From Girardinichthys multiradiatus (taxonomy: Eukaryota; Chordata; Actinopteri; Cyprinodontiformes; Goodeidae): 64,000 bases of DNA. Where the stretch lies: contig NC_061800.1 in the NCBI RefSeq assembly GCF_021462225.1, forward strand, positions 15,980,749 to 16,044,748. Reading direction: 5' to 3'. The notes beneath the pieces were generated by a model. It was given only the letters and a program-made list of their open reading frames with translations. It had not been told where the DNA came from and did not search any database. Below, in pieces: positions 1 to 10,799 of the stretch. The translations under genes were made by a program, and so were the position numbers. The stretch's first letter is position 1. Each line of letters opens with the position of its first letter.

Positions 1-625
1 GTGATGGATTGAAATGTGGTTATTATAAGCCAGAAGTATAGTCTCTCTGTTCATACCTGAATGTTGTATTGACTTAATTGAAATGTGCTTATTGTAAGCC
101 AGAGGTATAGTTTCTCGGTTCATATCTGAATATTGTATTGATTTCAGTAGATGTAGTAACCAAAGGCGACCAGCAGAGGGGGTTGAGCGCTATTGAGCGA
201 TCACAAAGAGCACGGCACTTCTTCTTCAGTCAATATACGCCTGAGCAGAGGAAATACGTGTCCGTGACTCATTTATTTAATATTCCCCTTTTCAGGGCGA
301 TTATATTTACACATATATATGGTATCTTTTATTGTTGTTTCAGTTTGTCTCAGGGTTACCAAGCTGATGACCAAAGAATGTAATGATGATATGAATGTAT
401 TGTCCTGTATTTTCTCATTGAACAACGTAGAAAGGTATGAGTTAGTCAGAGTTTAGTCATGCCCAGGCTAACCTCTATCCTGCCCATTCATAGGTTTTGA
501 GGAACACAGAGACAGTTTTGTTTGTTCTGCTTCGCCTCGGATCACTGATTGGTCAGCAAAGGACAGAAAGGGCCCAGTAGCTTCAAAGACTGCGATTCAT
601 CTCACCCTTTGAACCTAGGGGGGAA
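1..625 (+). mobile_element. 3' internal end of an endogenous LTR element
   Basis: This stretch precedes an LTR and ends in a purine tract (AGGGGGGAA, 617-625) of the kind that primes plus-strand synthesis. About 340-620 is recognisably similar to the reverse complement of 19380-19700, which sits in the same position next to a related LTR. Shared blocks include GTCTCAGGGTTACCAA, TTCTCATTGAAC and TGCCCAGGCTAACC. The short open frames here have no recognisable domain. The rest of the element lies to the left of the window. No coding function is claimed. Confidence 0.7.
8..145. repeat. Two-copy tandem repeat, about 69 bp period
   Basis: Two adjacent copies (8-76 and 77-145) share the core TTGAAATGTG(G/C)TTATT(A/G)TAAGCC and the end CTGAAT(G/A)TTGTATTGA. 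They differ by a handful of substitutions. The pair lies in the 3' internal part of the LTR element that ends at 2108. Function unknown. Confidence 0.8.
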
Positions 626-2108
626 TGTTGGACCACTTGTTTGCTGAATATTGGACCTTTTGCATGTTGCTGGACGCCTCCAGGCGTTTTCGGCCATTTT
701 GTATCCAGGACATTGCGACTGATATGACAGGGCGCCCCAGTCTGATGTCACAGGACGCTATATAGGAAGGCACCCATTTTGACCATTCGCTTTTCAGCTG
801 GAGACTGTGTCCGGTTACCAACATCTGAAGCATCACCTGGAGAAGAGTCCCGAGTGGATCTCATTTATTCTCTCATTGGCCAACGAAGAATTCATAACTG
901 AGGTTTCTGGACTAAGAAGGCCAGAAATTTCACTGTGCCGATCGAAGACGTGAGTTTAACACGTAACTAAAAAAAAACACGGAGTTTCGAGGAGACGAAC
1001 CGCCACCGTGTTTTGGTCCTAGTCGACTTTGATGGTCAGATCATATTTCCCCTTTCGCCAAGGAGGCCAGAGGACGAAGATTGACCGCTTTTCCTGAAGT
1101 TAACTGTAGACGCACAGTAACTTCCAACTCCCCCCTCCATTCGCTCTCAACTCCGCTGAGAAAGAAGGCTTCAACAAAGTAAAACCCATACTTTATTTTT
1201 CTTTCTTTCTTAGAAAGCCTGGGCAGGGTACAGGAGGTTTTAGTGCGATGAGATTCGCTATTTAGTCTAATGTGTTCTGAATGATATGTGCAGGTAACCT
1301 TGTTGTTGAAACTTTGATGTGCCGTGCCCGATGTCGGGAAGCCGCTGCGCTAACCATCTTTGTGTGTGTTTTGCAGGGTTACTGAACACCTGAGAGCAAG
1401 CGCAGGTGCGCTGTGAGACTGGACTGTTAAAATAACCTCATGGTGAAATTCCCAATTTCCTTTGTCTTCAACCTTACTGCTTGCTCTCTTGCCGCCAAAA
1501 GTTTTATAACCCTTTGTCTGCTCACCTCGCAGAGTTGGGGGACGTTTGATGACTGAGTATAACTGAGTTACAGTGGAACTGCGCCCCAACATCCTCACCA
1601 CCACATCCCTTTTGTCATATTATCAATTTTGCCATAACTGCTGGTTTGATCCCATACACTGCTGTTTTGCTTTATTTTTGTTTAGTTAGATATTTTACTC
1701 CTTTTGTGTAGAACTTTGCATGTTTGAGTAGGTGAATATTATTAAATCGGAAGAACGGATTGTATCAGGCTGTGATTTAATAAATATTCACATAGATAAA
1801 CTGAAGGTGTTTCTGGGTTTATTTTGTGTAAGAGTGATTCGTCAGTCAAGATAAGGTTAAAAGTTCCACACGTTTCGGTAGAAACGGTCGATTAAACAGT
1901 GACATCTCTGGTAATAGTTATTAATTATTACTGAGTATTTAACGGTTGTAATTATCAAAGGCGTTGAGCCACTATTACAACACCAGAAGACATCTCTGGT
2001 CTTGATTCAGAAATGAGGATTTTGGTTAAGAAATTAATTTTGTCAAATTATGATTTTTAATTATACTTATTGATAAAGATTAATTAATCAATAATCATAA
2101 TTCCAACA
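626..2108 (+). mobile_element. LTR of an endogenous LTR retroelement (copy A)
   Basis: The segment starts TGTTGG and ends CCAACA, the inverted TG...CA ends of an LTR, and directly follows a polypurine tract. It is 1483 bp. The terminal part (about 1890-2108, with AATTAATCAATAATCATAATT) matches the inverted LTR at 17518-19366. Several small open frames inside it have no recognisable domain and are taken as chance. No downstream internal region follows, so this is a 3' LTR. LTR identity rests on end structure and on the second copy; the retrovirus or gypsy family was not identified. Confidence 0.75.
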
Positions 2109-2129
2109 CTGTGGTTCTCCCACAGTCCA

Positions 2130-2580
2130 CATTTATGCAGATATCATTTAACACCTTGACAAGGGCAGTCTTGGTACTATGGTGACCACGGAAACCTAAC
2201 TGGAAGACATCAAAGCAGCTGGTCATTGTTGAGAAGTTATTTAACTGTATTTCACAGCATTTTTAATAATCTTACTGATGAATGGGAGATTTGTGATGGG
2301 CCTGTAATTCTGCAGTAGCGGCTTGTCCAAATTGTTGTTTTTCAACAGCAGTTTGATAATTGCTGTTTTAAAGGCCTGGGGGAAAACACCTGACAAAAAG
2401 GACAACAAAAACCTCCAGCCCCGACAGTTGATTTGGTAGAATTGTGTCATTTTGTCCAAATTTGTTCAGATAGGATACAAAATTGGTACTGGACATGGTA
2501 CTGATGTGCAGACTGCTCTTCTAATCTTCTAAATTTTATCAGTAAAGAAGTTAGCAAATTAATTGCAGGCCCTGGTAGAG
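2130..2580 (-). pseudogene. LINE reverse transcriptase fragment (Jockey/L2/Rex1 type)
   Basis: On the minus strand an upstream piece reads FFTDKI, stop, KIRRA (about 2520-2575). It is followed at 2459-2241 by a frame containing FPQAFKTAIIKLLLKNN and then YRPITNLPFISKI. This is the usual start of the reverse transcriptase of fish L2/CR1/Rex1-type LINEs, where a replacement of the form LLKK..LD..NYRP is typical. Stops and a frame change show it is dead, and both ends are truncated. The exact clade is uncertain. Confidence 0.7.
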
Positions 2581-2938
2581 CAGAGGTAAAATGCTACAGA
2601 CACAGGAGGGCTTGTTAACCTGTGGCAAATAAGGTGCAAGCATTATTAATGTTTTTTTTTTTTTTTTTTTTTTAAAGAAAGAAAGATTCCTTTTCATTTT
2701 ACGTTTTAGGTTACATCTGTAAAGTCACTTTTTATGAATGTCATGAAATTTAACAATGGAAGTTATCTACCAGCCCTCCTACTGAACCACAGGGCAAAGT
2801 AGAAGTGGAAGAGTGTTACAGTCACTGACCTCTAGGGCCTCTTTTCATGAGAGAGCGCTTTCTCCTCCTTTTGTATCATCCCACAACTGGGATGTGTTGC
2901 AGCTCATCAGCCAGTGCATAACAACTGCCATCTGAAAG

Positions 2939-3187
2939 TGTCATGCCCCTTTTCCCTGGGTCTTGATCTGAAGTGATCTTGTCTGATCTTGTTATAGTTT
3001 AGTTAGAAGGGGTGTTTTGTTTGTTGTTTTGACCTTGGAGGCACTGAAGCTTAAAGCTTCCCTGTGTTGGTTCTGGTTGTTGGTTCTGTCCAGTAAGTAA
3101 TTGGCTTTGCCTTATTTGTTTAATAAATGGTACTTTTTTCCACTGACATCATCTATTCAGTGTTTAATAGTTTTTTTGTGTGTTACA
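2939..3187 (+). mobile_element. Possible solo LTR of a gypsy-type element
   Basis: The stretch begins TGTCATGCCCC and ends GTGTGTTACA, with a polyadenylation signal (AATAAA) at about 3121. This resembles the short LTRs of fish gypsy chromoviruses. No target-site duplication and no adjacent internal region were found, so the call is weak. Confidence 0.3.
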
Positions 3188-3189
3188 CC

Positions 3190-3600
3190 CGGTGCCTCCC
3201 TGTTTCGGAAGTTGTAACTATCCAGGGTCATTTTGAACATGCAACATAGTTTAGTTTTGTAGAGTTCGTAAATAATCCTACCTTACAATAATATGATGTT
3301 TGTAGAAAAGATGATTTATATGCAAATTTGTATGTCTCATTGTCGTATTTCTGTGTCTAAATCTATGATCAAAAAGTAAGTTAAAACCTCCTGTCTTCAG
3401 TAGTTTGGTCGAAAATGGGGGTTTCTTTTTTCATTTGAACCTGCTGATCAGCCTGAGAGCCTTCTTTCTCTCAGTCAGGCTATAAATATAATCGTTCAAA
3501 ATGTTTTGGGCATTTGTGTATATGATCGCCAGTTGTTATTTAACATCAAAGGATCTTATGAGCAAGCTCTGAATAAACCTACGACAGGACTAAGTTGTAA
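3190..3600. other. Non-coding stretch, nothing recognised
   Basis: AT-rich sequence with no open frame of note and no recognised repeat family, ending where the inverted repeats of the DIRS-type element begin. Confidence 0.5.
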
Positions 3601-3874
3601 CAACATGGTCACGTGACCTACCGGTGGCTCATGTGAGCCTATATAGTCACATGACACCAGGAGCTCAAGCTTCTTGCGAGCACGTGGAGTCCTAGCGACC
3701 GAGCGCTCTGGCGGTCATCCAGGATTCATAGAACCGTAGTTACAGTCGTAACTTTCGTTCTATTTCATCCCTACTGACCACCAGAGGCAGGGCTTCAAGC
3801 ACTGGATGAAGCATATCAACAGGTTCCCGAGGGATCCTACAGAAACCCAAAGGGACACAGCAACACCACCAACC

Positions 3875-4376
3875 TCAGCCAGATGCAGAAGGTGGTTGCT
3901 CCAGTATGCCCTGCAAGGGATGTGGTGTGGTGACGTTCACCCTGTAAAACCTGGCAAAGGTACTTGGTGGCACCCCGGTCATGGCAGTCCATGAGGTGGA
4001 CAGGCTCTTAGTGGAGTGACATTGCAAGCCGCCCGGCAGGGGCCGATCCTGCAAGGAGTAAGCCACAGAGATCATCTCCACAATCCAACGTGCCAACTGC
4101 TGTCTAGAAAGGGCCTGACCCTTCCGAGAGCCAGCATAACAGACAAAGAGACAGTCAGAGTGCTCAGACAGGGCGAAGTGGCTCAGAGGGAGTACCTGGA
4201 TTAAAACCGGAAAGCCGGAGCGGCAGAACACTGCCAGCCACCGCAGGCACCTTTGGAACAAAGGAAGCATTAGTCCATAGCGTAACACCGGAGCCATCCG
4301 GGTTCCTTTGACAACATGGCTCAGACAGAGACAGAGCATACAATTCCCCCACCCGTTTGGCAGAAGCCATGGCCAA
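3875..4376 (-). pseudogene. DIRS tyrosine recombinase, catalytic half, frameshifted
   Basis: Two overlapping minus frames continue the recombinase. AKRVGELYALSL (about 4360-4330) carries the first catalytic arginine. After a frame change, LARWIVEMISVAYS is followed by QCHSTKSLSTSW and TFARFYRVNVT. Tyrosine recombinases need R, HxxR and Y. Here the histidine codon is 4016-4018, the expected second arginine is a lysine (4007-4009), and the nucleophile tyrosine is 3944-3946. The frame shift plus the R-to-K change make this copy very probably inactive. Confidence 0.8.
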
Positions 4377-4390
4377 CAGGAAGGCGTTTT

Positions 4391-5545
4391 TCAGGGAGAA
4401 CCACTTGTGATCCTTGTATCGGGCTCAAAAGCGGGAGACTGAAGGGCCGCAAGCACCAGCGACAATTTCCACGCAGGGGCCACAGGGCGCCTGTGTGGAC
4501 ACAAGCGCCTGGCACCCTTTAGGAACAGCATGACATCCCCTTGCCGCCCAACAGAGCAACCACCAAACCCGACATGCCAACGGGAAATGGCTGCCACATA
4601 CACCTTCAAAGTGGAACGGAATCGCCCTAGATCCAGCCACTCCTGAAGGAAGGACAGCAAATGGGAAACAGGACAGCGAACAGGGTCCAGTCCCTCACCA
4701 TGGCACCAGTCAGCAAAGACCGCCCACTTAGCAACATAAATGGCCCACGTGGACGGTGCCATGCGCCAGACATGGTCTGTCCCACCCTGCCCCCATAGTG
4801 GGAGAAGGCAGAGCCTGCACCTGTAGAGGCCAGTGCCAGAGCTGCAAATGGCCCGGATCAAAGTGGAGAATCCAGCCCCCATCTGGGAGAGGAGGTCCCT
4901 CCTGGAGGGGATGTGCATTGGCGAGCCAGAGCAGAGCCTGCGCAACAGAGGAAACCAGGTCCTCCTCGGCCAAAACAGGGCTACCAACAGAAGCTCGTGC
5001 CCGTCCTGGAGAACCCTCAGGAGCGTCTGGGGGATCAGGGGGAATGGGGGAAAGGGATAAAGAAGGGTCCAGGGCAACTCGTGTGCCAGTGTGTCGCACC
5101 CCAGAGGACTGGCACTGTCCATCAGGGAGAACCAGAGGGGACAGTGAACTGCATCTTTGGAGGCAAACCAGTCCACCTCCGCCCTGCTGAAGGTTGCCCA
5201 AATGCGATCCACCACCTCTGGGTGAAGCCACCATTCACCCGGAAGCAACACCTGCAGAGACAGAAAGTCAGCAAACACGTTCTGTGGACCCGGAATATAG
5301 GCCACCCTGAGGCTGGCAAGGCGTGGCGCCGCCCAGACCAGGGGCCGGCGGGTCAGGGACAGTAGTCTCAGAGACCTGGACCCCCATTTGTTATTTATGT
5401 GAAAGACAACCGTGGTGTTGTCTGACCGAACCAACACATGTCTCCCCAGAACGTTGATATGGACCCCAGCCACTTCTGCAGGGGTCGCAATGAAAGAAGC
5501 CCCGGAGGCACCACGCTGGACACAGCAGTGAGCAAGCTGAGCCAA
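4391..5545 (-). pseudogene. DIRS pol remnant: RNase H end and start of tyrosine recombinase
   Basis: A 384-codon open frame. Near residues 38-55 it reads VLVRSDNTTVVFHINNKWG, the DNTT/INxxGG-type RNase H motif of DIRS elements. It continues with YIPGPQN.FAD, then a block with DRIWATFSRAEVDWFASKD..HCPLWFS that recurs in the second DIRS relic at about 52610-52720. The last 120 residues hold the recombinase N-terminal domain (YVAKWAVFADWC, HLLSFLQEWLDLGRFRSTLKVYVAAISRWH). The frame breaks at 4391 and the recombinase continues in other frames at 4376-3875. The frame lacks a genuine start; reverse transcriptase sequence should precede it. Confidence 0.85.
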
Positions 5546-5914
5546 AGAGCTCCCCCGGAACCACAGGAAGAGCCCTCAGTGTTCTCCTGCAGGGCTCAGT
5601 CAAGAAAGATTGCGCCAGAAGGGGAAGTCTCGCCGTGACCACCATCCGCCCAGAGAGACTGAAGGAGGGCCTTCATCTGGGCCAGCTCCGTCAAAAGCTG
5701 ATCCACCCTAGTGGACAGTCACGGGGGCCCGCACTGGCCCTCCTCCCAGATGCCAAAGGCACGTGCGCAGCCTGTCCAGGCGGAAACGGATCCTGCTGGA
5801 CATAGACTGCCCAGATTGTCCGTGACCTGGGGACAGGCAGGAACAGATGGGGTTGAACTCGCAGAAAAAAACACCGCCAAGACCCTGTTACGGCAATAAC
5901 AGCAGCAAGTCATA

Positions 5915-6325
5915 GGACTCAGCACGAGCAGAAAACGCCACTGGCGAGTCAGACAAACAGGAATAAACAAAAGCAAGCAGTAAACCACTGCCAAAAAAAT
6001 TACACGGACTCAGCACAGCAGAAAACGCTACTGGCGACCCAATAAACAGGGAACAAATCAAAGCGAGCAGAAACCACTGCCGAAGAACGTAAATAGACTC
6101 AGCACGAGCACAAAAACGCCACTGGAGAGTCAGTGAGCAATGTATAAATGAAAACAAACAGCATCACTGTCAAAGGAATCAGACTCAGCACGAGCAGAAA
6201 ACGCTACTGGCGAGTCAATGCTACTGACGAGTCAAGCAATCAAAACAGAGCGGAATGCAACTACTGCCGAAAAAAAAAATGAACGGACTCAGCATGAGCA
6301 GAAAACGCCACTGGCGAGCTGAACA
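5915..6325. repeat. Minisatellite-like repeat, five copies, 82-106 bp spacing
   Basis: The block GACTCAGCACGAGCAGAAAA followed by CGC(C/T)ACTGGCGAGTC recurs at about 5917, 6007, 6089, 6181 and 6287. The spacers differ but are rich in AACAGGAA/AACAAA. It lies between the RNase H-recombinase frame and the right inverted repeats of the DIRS-type element. The fourth copy carries an extra partial unit (GCTACTGACGAGTC). It may be untranslated or decayed gag sequence; no protein signal is seen. Confidence 0.8.
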
Positions 6326-6655
6326 AACTTACCAGAAAACCTGGAGGAAAAACCAGCTTCCGCAGCCTCTGGTGGGCAGAACCATCCGCAGCTCCAACCA
6401 CAATTGATCACGAGGCTTCCAGCAGCAAGAGAAACAACGAACACAGGCCAACACCTGCATACATCAACCTGCACGTGAGAAGAAAGAAGGGACTGAGCTC
6501 CCGGTGTCATGTGACTATATAGACTCACGCGAGCCACCGGTAGATCACATGTGACAATATTGTTATTAAATTCTCGACCTGCGCATGTGCAAGAATGATC
6601 ATTTAGTCCTTGAAGCACCGCCTCTGGCGGTCAGTAGGGATGAAATAGAACCTTG

Positions 6656-7079
6656 TTTATTAAAGATCGTATAAGCATCCATTTATGTTTATTTTGTAGT
6701 TTTCATGTGGCTCAAAAGTCACCAGACAGGCAAGTGAGTGTTTTCCAGAAGTAAGTTGAGCTCCAGCAGACAGAATCTGAGGAGGTGCTCGGAGAGGCAG
6801 TGAGGATTAAGAACCAGGAGATTGGCATGGAAGTCAGCGAGAAACGAGGAAGGGACCAGAGGACCAACTAAAGGGAAAAAAAAACCCCAGAAAGATCTAG
6901 GATCACAGGGAAAAAAATCAACAGGTAAAGACTAAGAGTGAGAACAAAATAGTCTCATCAATTAGTATACATGTTTACCAGAGGAAAAAGGAGAACAAAC
7001 TGGTAACTTTCTCCTCCATCAGCCAGCCTTTTGAGCAGTCTCCTGATCCCTGATAAGTTGCAGTTGTGGGTAATCACAC
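6656..7079. other. Non-coding stretch, nothing recognised
   Basis: Purine-rich sequence between the DIRS element and the chromovirus scrap. No supported gene or repeat. Confidence 0.5.
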
Positions 7080-7345
7080 CTGCCCACCGTATCTGCAGAG
7101 GAGTGACAACAGTAACATGTACATACACAGCATAACTGTACTCAACCCCACACATATGACAGCATCCCTCTCAATGTACCCCTCCGTGAGGCCGACCAGA
7201 GCCAGAGGAGTAAACCTCCTTGAAGTCAGAGGTGAGAGAAGGTTCTAAAACTAAGCATCGAGTAACCTAAAAATTGTCCTCATGACCATAATCCTCCCAG
7301 TCAACCAGGTACTGGTAACAAAGACCTTGAGTGCAAACATCCACA
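7080..7345 (-). pseudogene. Chromovirus (Ty3/gypsy) chromodomain and tail fragment
   Basis: Read on the minus strand from 7343, the frame gives VDVCTQGLCYQYLVDWEDYG followed by HEDNF and a stop. This is the YLVDWEGYG-type chromodomain at the C-terminus of fish chromovirus integrases. Downstream, after frame changes, RPHGG...EGCCHMCG (about 7195-7145) resembles the proline-rich, EGGYCHxCG-like tail of the same polyproteins. It is a short dead scrap, with no reverse transcriptase or integrase core nearby. Confidence 0.65.
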
Positions 7346-8735
7346 AAGTGACATGCGATAAAAGTTGGATGTAAGTTTTTGTATTTTTATCATCAACTTA
7401 TTTCAACTCACCATGCTGCTTCCACAGTCCTGTATATATTGATCCAGCACCTACTTCACAGTTCATGGGAAAGTGGAACTTAGTTTGGGGAATGTGGGGT
7501 AGGCCACTCCACCACAGCTCCAAGCTTTTCCAGGTCGGTCTTCACCTGTCCACCCTCGAAGACATGGAATTGGATGTTGTGGTATTTCTGGAGAGCATGT
7601 TGAGATCTAGTACTGGGTTTACATCCCGTGAGACGGAGTAGCTGAAGGAGCTGCTGACTAAACAAAGAGAAAGACTAAATGAACTCCAGGATCAGTGCAT
7701 TGTTGGGATCAATTAATGTGAGAGTGTGTTTCTGGAGCCAGAGATTAACTAAAACTATGAATTTCTAGCGGGAAAAGCAAAAGAGGCAATGATCCCATGG
7801 GGATTTGCTGGCACTATCAGCTATAAGGGCTGTCTGGTGGATTAGTGTCTCAAGGGCCTTTCCATCAAGAGATTGAACGGAAGTGTCTCAGTGGAGAAGG
7901 ACCACTGATGAACTAAGTTCTGGATGAAATCTTTCTCTTGCTTTCTCTCTTCTTCTCTCTCCCTCTGTCTCCTTGTGAGTGAATGTAGATGGAGACAAGA
8001 GTGTCAGAGTGAGGGGTTTTTTCAAATTCTTTTCTACCTTTGCTGTAAGGTCTAATCAATATACTTTTTAGCACACAGTTGTTTGGTCCTAGCTTAATTT
8101 GGTTGCTGCAGCTTGGCCTGGTAGTTTTTGCTATCTGTTTAGTTTGGCACTATGCCCATTATAGAAGGTGGTGCAGAATTTGAGAAGCTGACATGTTGTC
8201 AAACTCATATCAATAGTGAACTGTTTAGTGTAGGAGGCCAATTTAGTTGTAGGAGGAGTGGCCGGTCATGAAAGTGTGAAATCGGCCTCCCCTATGAATA
8301 GAATAGTTGTTAACTTTCTTGATCATACATCTAAAATGAATGATTTGGAAGAAAGAGGCATTTTCATTCATGACACTTTAACATTGGTTCTCCTTTTGGT
8401 TAGTCCAGCTAAAAAGAACAAGTCAAATGCGAACCTTTAACCGGAAACAAAACCAAACGACCCCATCAAGAAACAAAAACACAAAATGCACCAAACCAAG
8501 GTATAGGTATAGATAAGAAGGGGAAAGTTTATAAGTATAACATCAGCAAGAGCTGAAACACATCCATGCAGTTGGTGAGTAACATTTACGCTTTTAAACT
8601 GTTTTGGAGTGTTGAAAATTAACACCAGCCAAATTGTGGGATTGCTAATGATTAGTAGATTGCTGGTGGAGATCATGGATTTTGCATCCTGACTGGAATT
8701 TGCAATTGCACTGTCTCTATGTCTGATAAATGTTA
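7346..8735. other. Non-coding stretch, nothing recognised
   Basis: Only short scattered open frames without recognisable domains. No simple repeats of note. Confidence 0.5.
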
Positions 8736-8739
8736 TCCA

Positions 8740-10785
8740 TTTCTTTAAGGAGTACTACATGCCACCAAGACTACTTTGGGAAGCTGGGAGCAGAGGACAG
8801 TGGATGGATGGACCGGCTGGTTGGCTTTGGAGCAGATGGTGCAGCAGTAAACATGGGATGTCGTGAAGGTGTCATTGCTCTGCTCAAGGAAGAGGTTGGG
8901 GAGCATGTAATTCCTTTACACTGCATGCCACACAGGTACATCCTAATACAACGTTTAAGAACAAACTAAGATTTAATATACTACATAAAAGCTAGAAGTG
9001 CTGTTTATTTAAAAATATAAAGCCACTGTCATGTATTTAGGTTGGAACTGGCAATGCTGATTGTCCAAAAGAAGGAGCTCTTGGCTGCTAAAGTTTATGA
9101 TCTCCTCCACCTACAAAATCTCAGAGAGAGCTCCATGCAGTGGGCCAAATGCTGGGAGTCACCCTCAGCAACCCTTCGAGTATTAATGGTTAATTAATCA
9201 CTGAGTAGCGGAGATTAAATATGTTCACAAACATTTCTAATTCTTTTTTAGTAAGTATTTATTTGATTTCGCTACTTTGGCTTGTTGCAGCTTTTATGTC
9301 TTCATAATAAATCATAATAATAATGTTTTTTATTAAAGGCACACGCTGGATTCCACATGTCGAGCGAGCATTACATGTTCTTCTCAAACAAGGTAGAGAC
9401 GATGAACAGGAAAGTGACCAATATGCTGCAACTCTCCAGCACGTGAGCCACCTGGCTGCTTCTTCTCCCTGTCCTGATGTGAAAGGAACAGCAAAAAAGG
9501 TATACAATTTTAAAGGAAATGCTTGATTCAAGTTGCTCATTCCTTTGCTAACCACACTGTTCCATAAAAATATGTAATCTGCTGCAACCTCTGAAATTGT
9601 TCAACAGATAAAGTTTGAGATGGAGCGTGCAGATTTCTGTGCCTTCAGCCATTTTATGGCTGATGTTTTAAAAGAACTTGGGAGTCTCAGCAGAACCCTA
9701 CAAGGATATGATTTAATCCTACCAAAGGCTAGTGCTGAGCTACAGAGGAAGAAGAACTGGAAGGGATGAAGTTGAGATGTAAGCCAGGAGAAATGTTAGA
9801 GAAGTTGTTGAGCATGAAGTTTGAGGGGGGATGAGTTATCTTTCAGGTATGGCATCATAATTAGAGAAAATACTTCCCAAATGCATTCTCCAATTCCAAG
9901 TGTTTGTGTTTATCTTGTTGTTTACATGCTTTTCAGGGAGTGGACCTTAAAGGGCAAGTTTCTGTGAATGACAATGTTTTCAGAAACCCGCATGTGGCTG
10001 CTGTTGACATTGCAGTACAAGAGATGAGATCTCGCTTCATGTGCTTTCTGAGTCAGTCAGGGGACGGTGCAGTCTACGGCTTCAGAATATTCAACCATGA
10101 TGCATGGCCAGAGAGACAGGATGCACTACTGGACAATGGCAGGGCAGAGATTCAGGTTCTAATCCAACATTTTGGCAACCTTAGAAAGTGAGCATATGTT
10201 GCAAATGATCTTGTTAGTTTGTATTAAGAATGGAGATTCCAAGACTGTTCCCATACCCCTAATGTTTCTCCTTATTACTCTATTGACAAAGTGGTGGATG
10301 CCATGTCGACCAGGTCCCTCAGGAATGGCAGCTGCTGAAAACCATTGTCAGGACCACCTTTAAGGACAAATCCTACCTTGGGCTGTGGCAGACACTCCTC
10401 ACCAAGGAGCCATATTGTTCAGACTCAGAGGTATTTGGCCAGCTAATGACATTTTTCAAGTCGCAAACTCATGTCTACACTTGTAAGAATAATTTCCTCC
10501 TTAGATTTCAGAATATCCTACACCTGCCTGAAATGCTTCTTGTACTGCCCATCTCTGCTGCTCAGTGTGAGCGAGGATTTTCTGCACTAAACACTGCATC
10601 AAGAACAGCACTCGCAGCAGCCTTCATGTGTCCACTACAGAAGATTTAATCCGAATCCGCACAGAAGGCTGCTCATTGGAAGAATTCGACCCCAGCCAGG
10701 CAGCAGCAAAATGGTTTTCCTCTTCTAAGAGAACCCGGAGACCAGTATTAAAACAGTGGCCAGCAGACATGCTGGAAGTGTAACA
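8740..10785 (+). pseudogene. hAT transposase-like gene (ZNF862-like), split and broken
   Basis: Exon-like blocks in order: LVGFGADGAAVNMGCREGVI...LHCMPH (to 8935); LELAMLIVQKKELLAAKVYDLL (from 9040); GTRWIPHVERALHVLL (from 9339); IKFEMERADFCAFSHFMADVL (from about 9608); VDLKGQVSVNDNVFRNPHV...QHFGNLRK (9937-10188); and the C-terminal dimerisation block PISAAQCERGFSALN (about 10548). The family has GxDGA near the start of the RNase H-like core, TRW in the middle and a hAT C-terminal domain. Several junctions have splice-like borders: CACAG|GTACAT joined to TTTAG|GTTGGAA restores MPHRLELA, AAAAAG|GTATAC meets CAACAG|ATAAAG, and AAA|GTGAGC closes the fifth block. A stop after RKKNWKG (about 9769) and frame breaks near 10340 and 10649 argue for a pseudogene. 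The start of the protein was not found. Confidence 0.7.
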
Positions 10786-10799
10786 TTACACACACAGAG

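Larger units (their letters stand above)
3607..6651 (-). mobile_element. DIRS-type tyrosine-recombinase retrotransposon, 5' deleted
   Basis: The minus strand carries an RNase H end and tyrosine recombinase typical of DIRS elements (see the entries at 4391-5545 and 3875-4376), bounded by inverted repeats. A 43-base arm at 3757-3799 and its reverse complement at 6609-6651 match at 40 positions. A second arm pair (3607-3667 and 6494-6555, about 60 bases, containing CCGGTGG...TATATAGTCACATGACACC) is also inverted. The reverse transcriptase proper is missing between the repeats and the RNase H region, so the copy is internally deleted. DIRS elements are known to carry inverted termini plus an internal complementary region; the arm order here fits that idea only by inference. 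Confidence 0.8.

Noticed and set aside
4756..5365. Plus-strand frames of 144 and 150 codons
   Set aside because: Shadows of the minus-strand DIRS RNase H/recombinase frame; no domain of their own.
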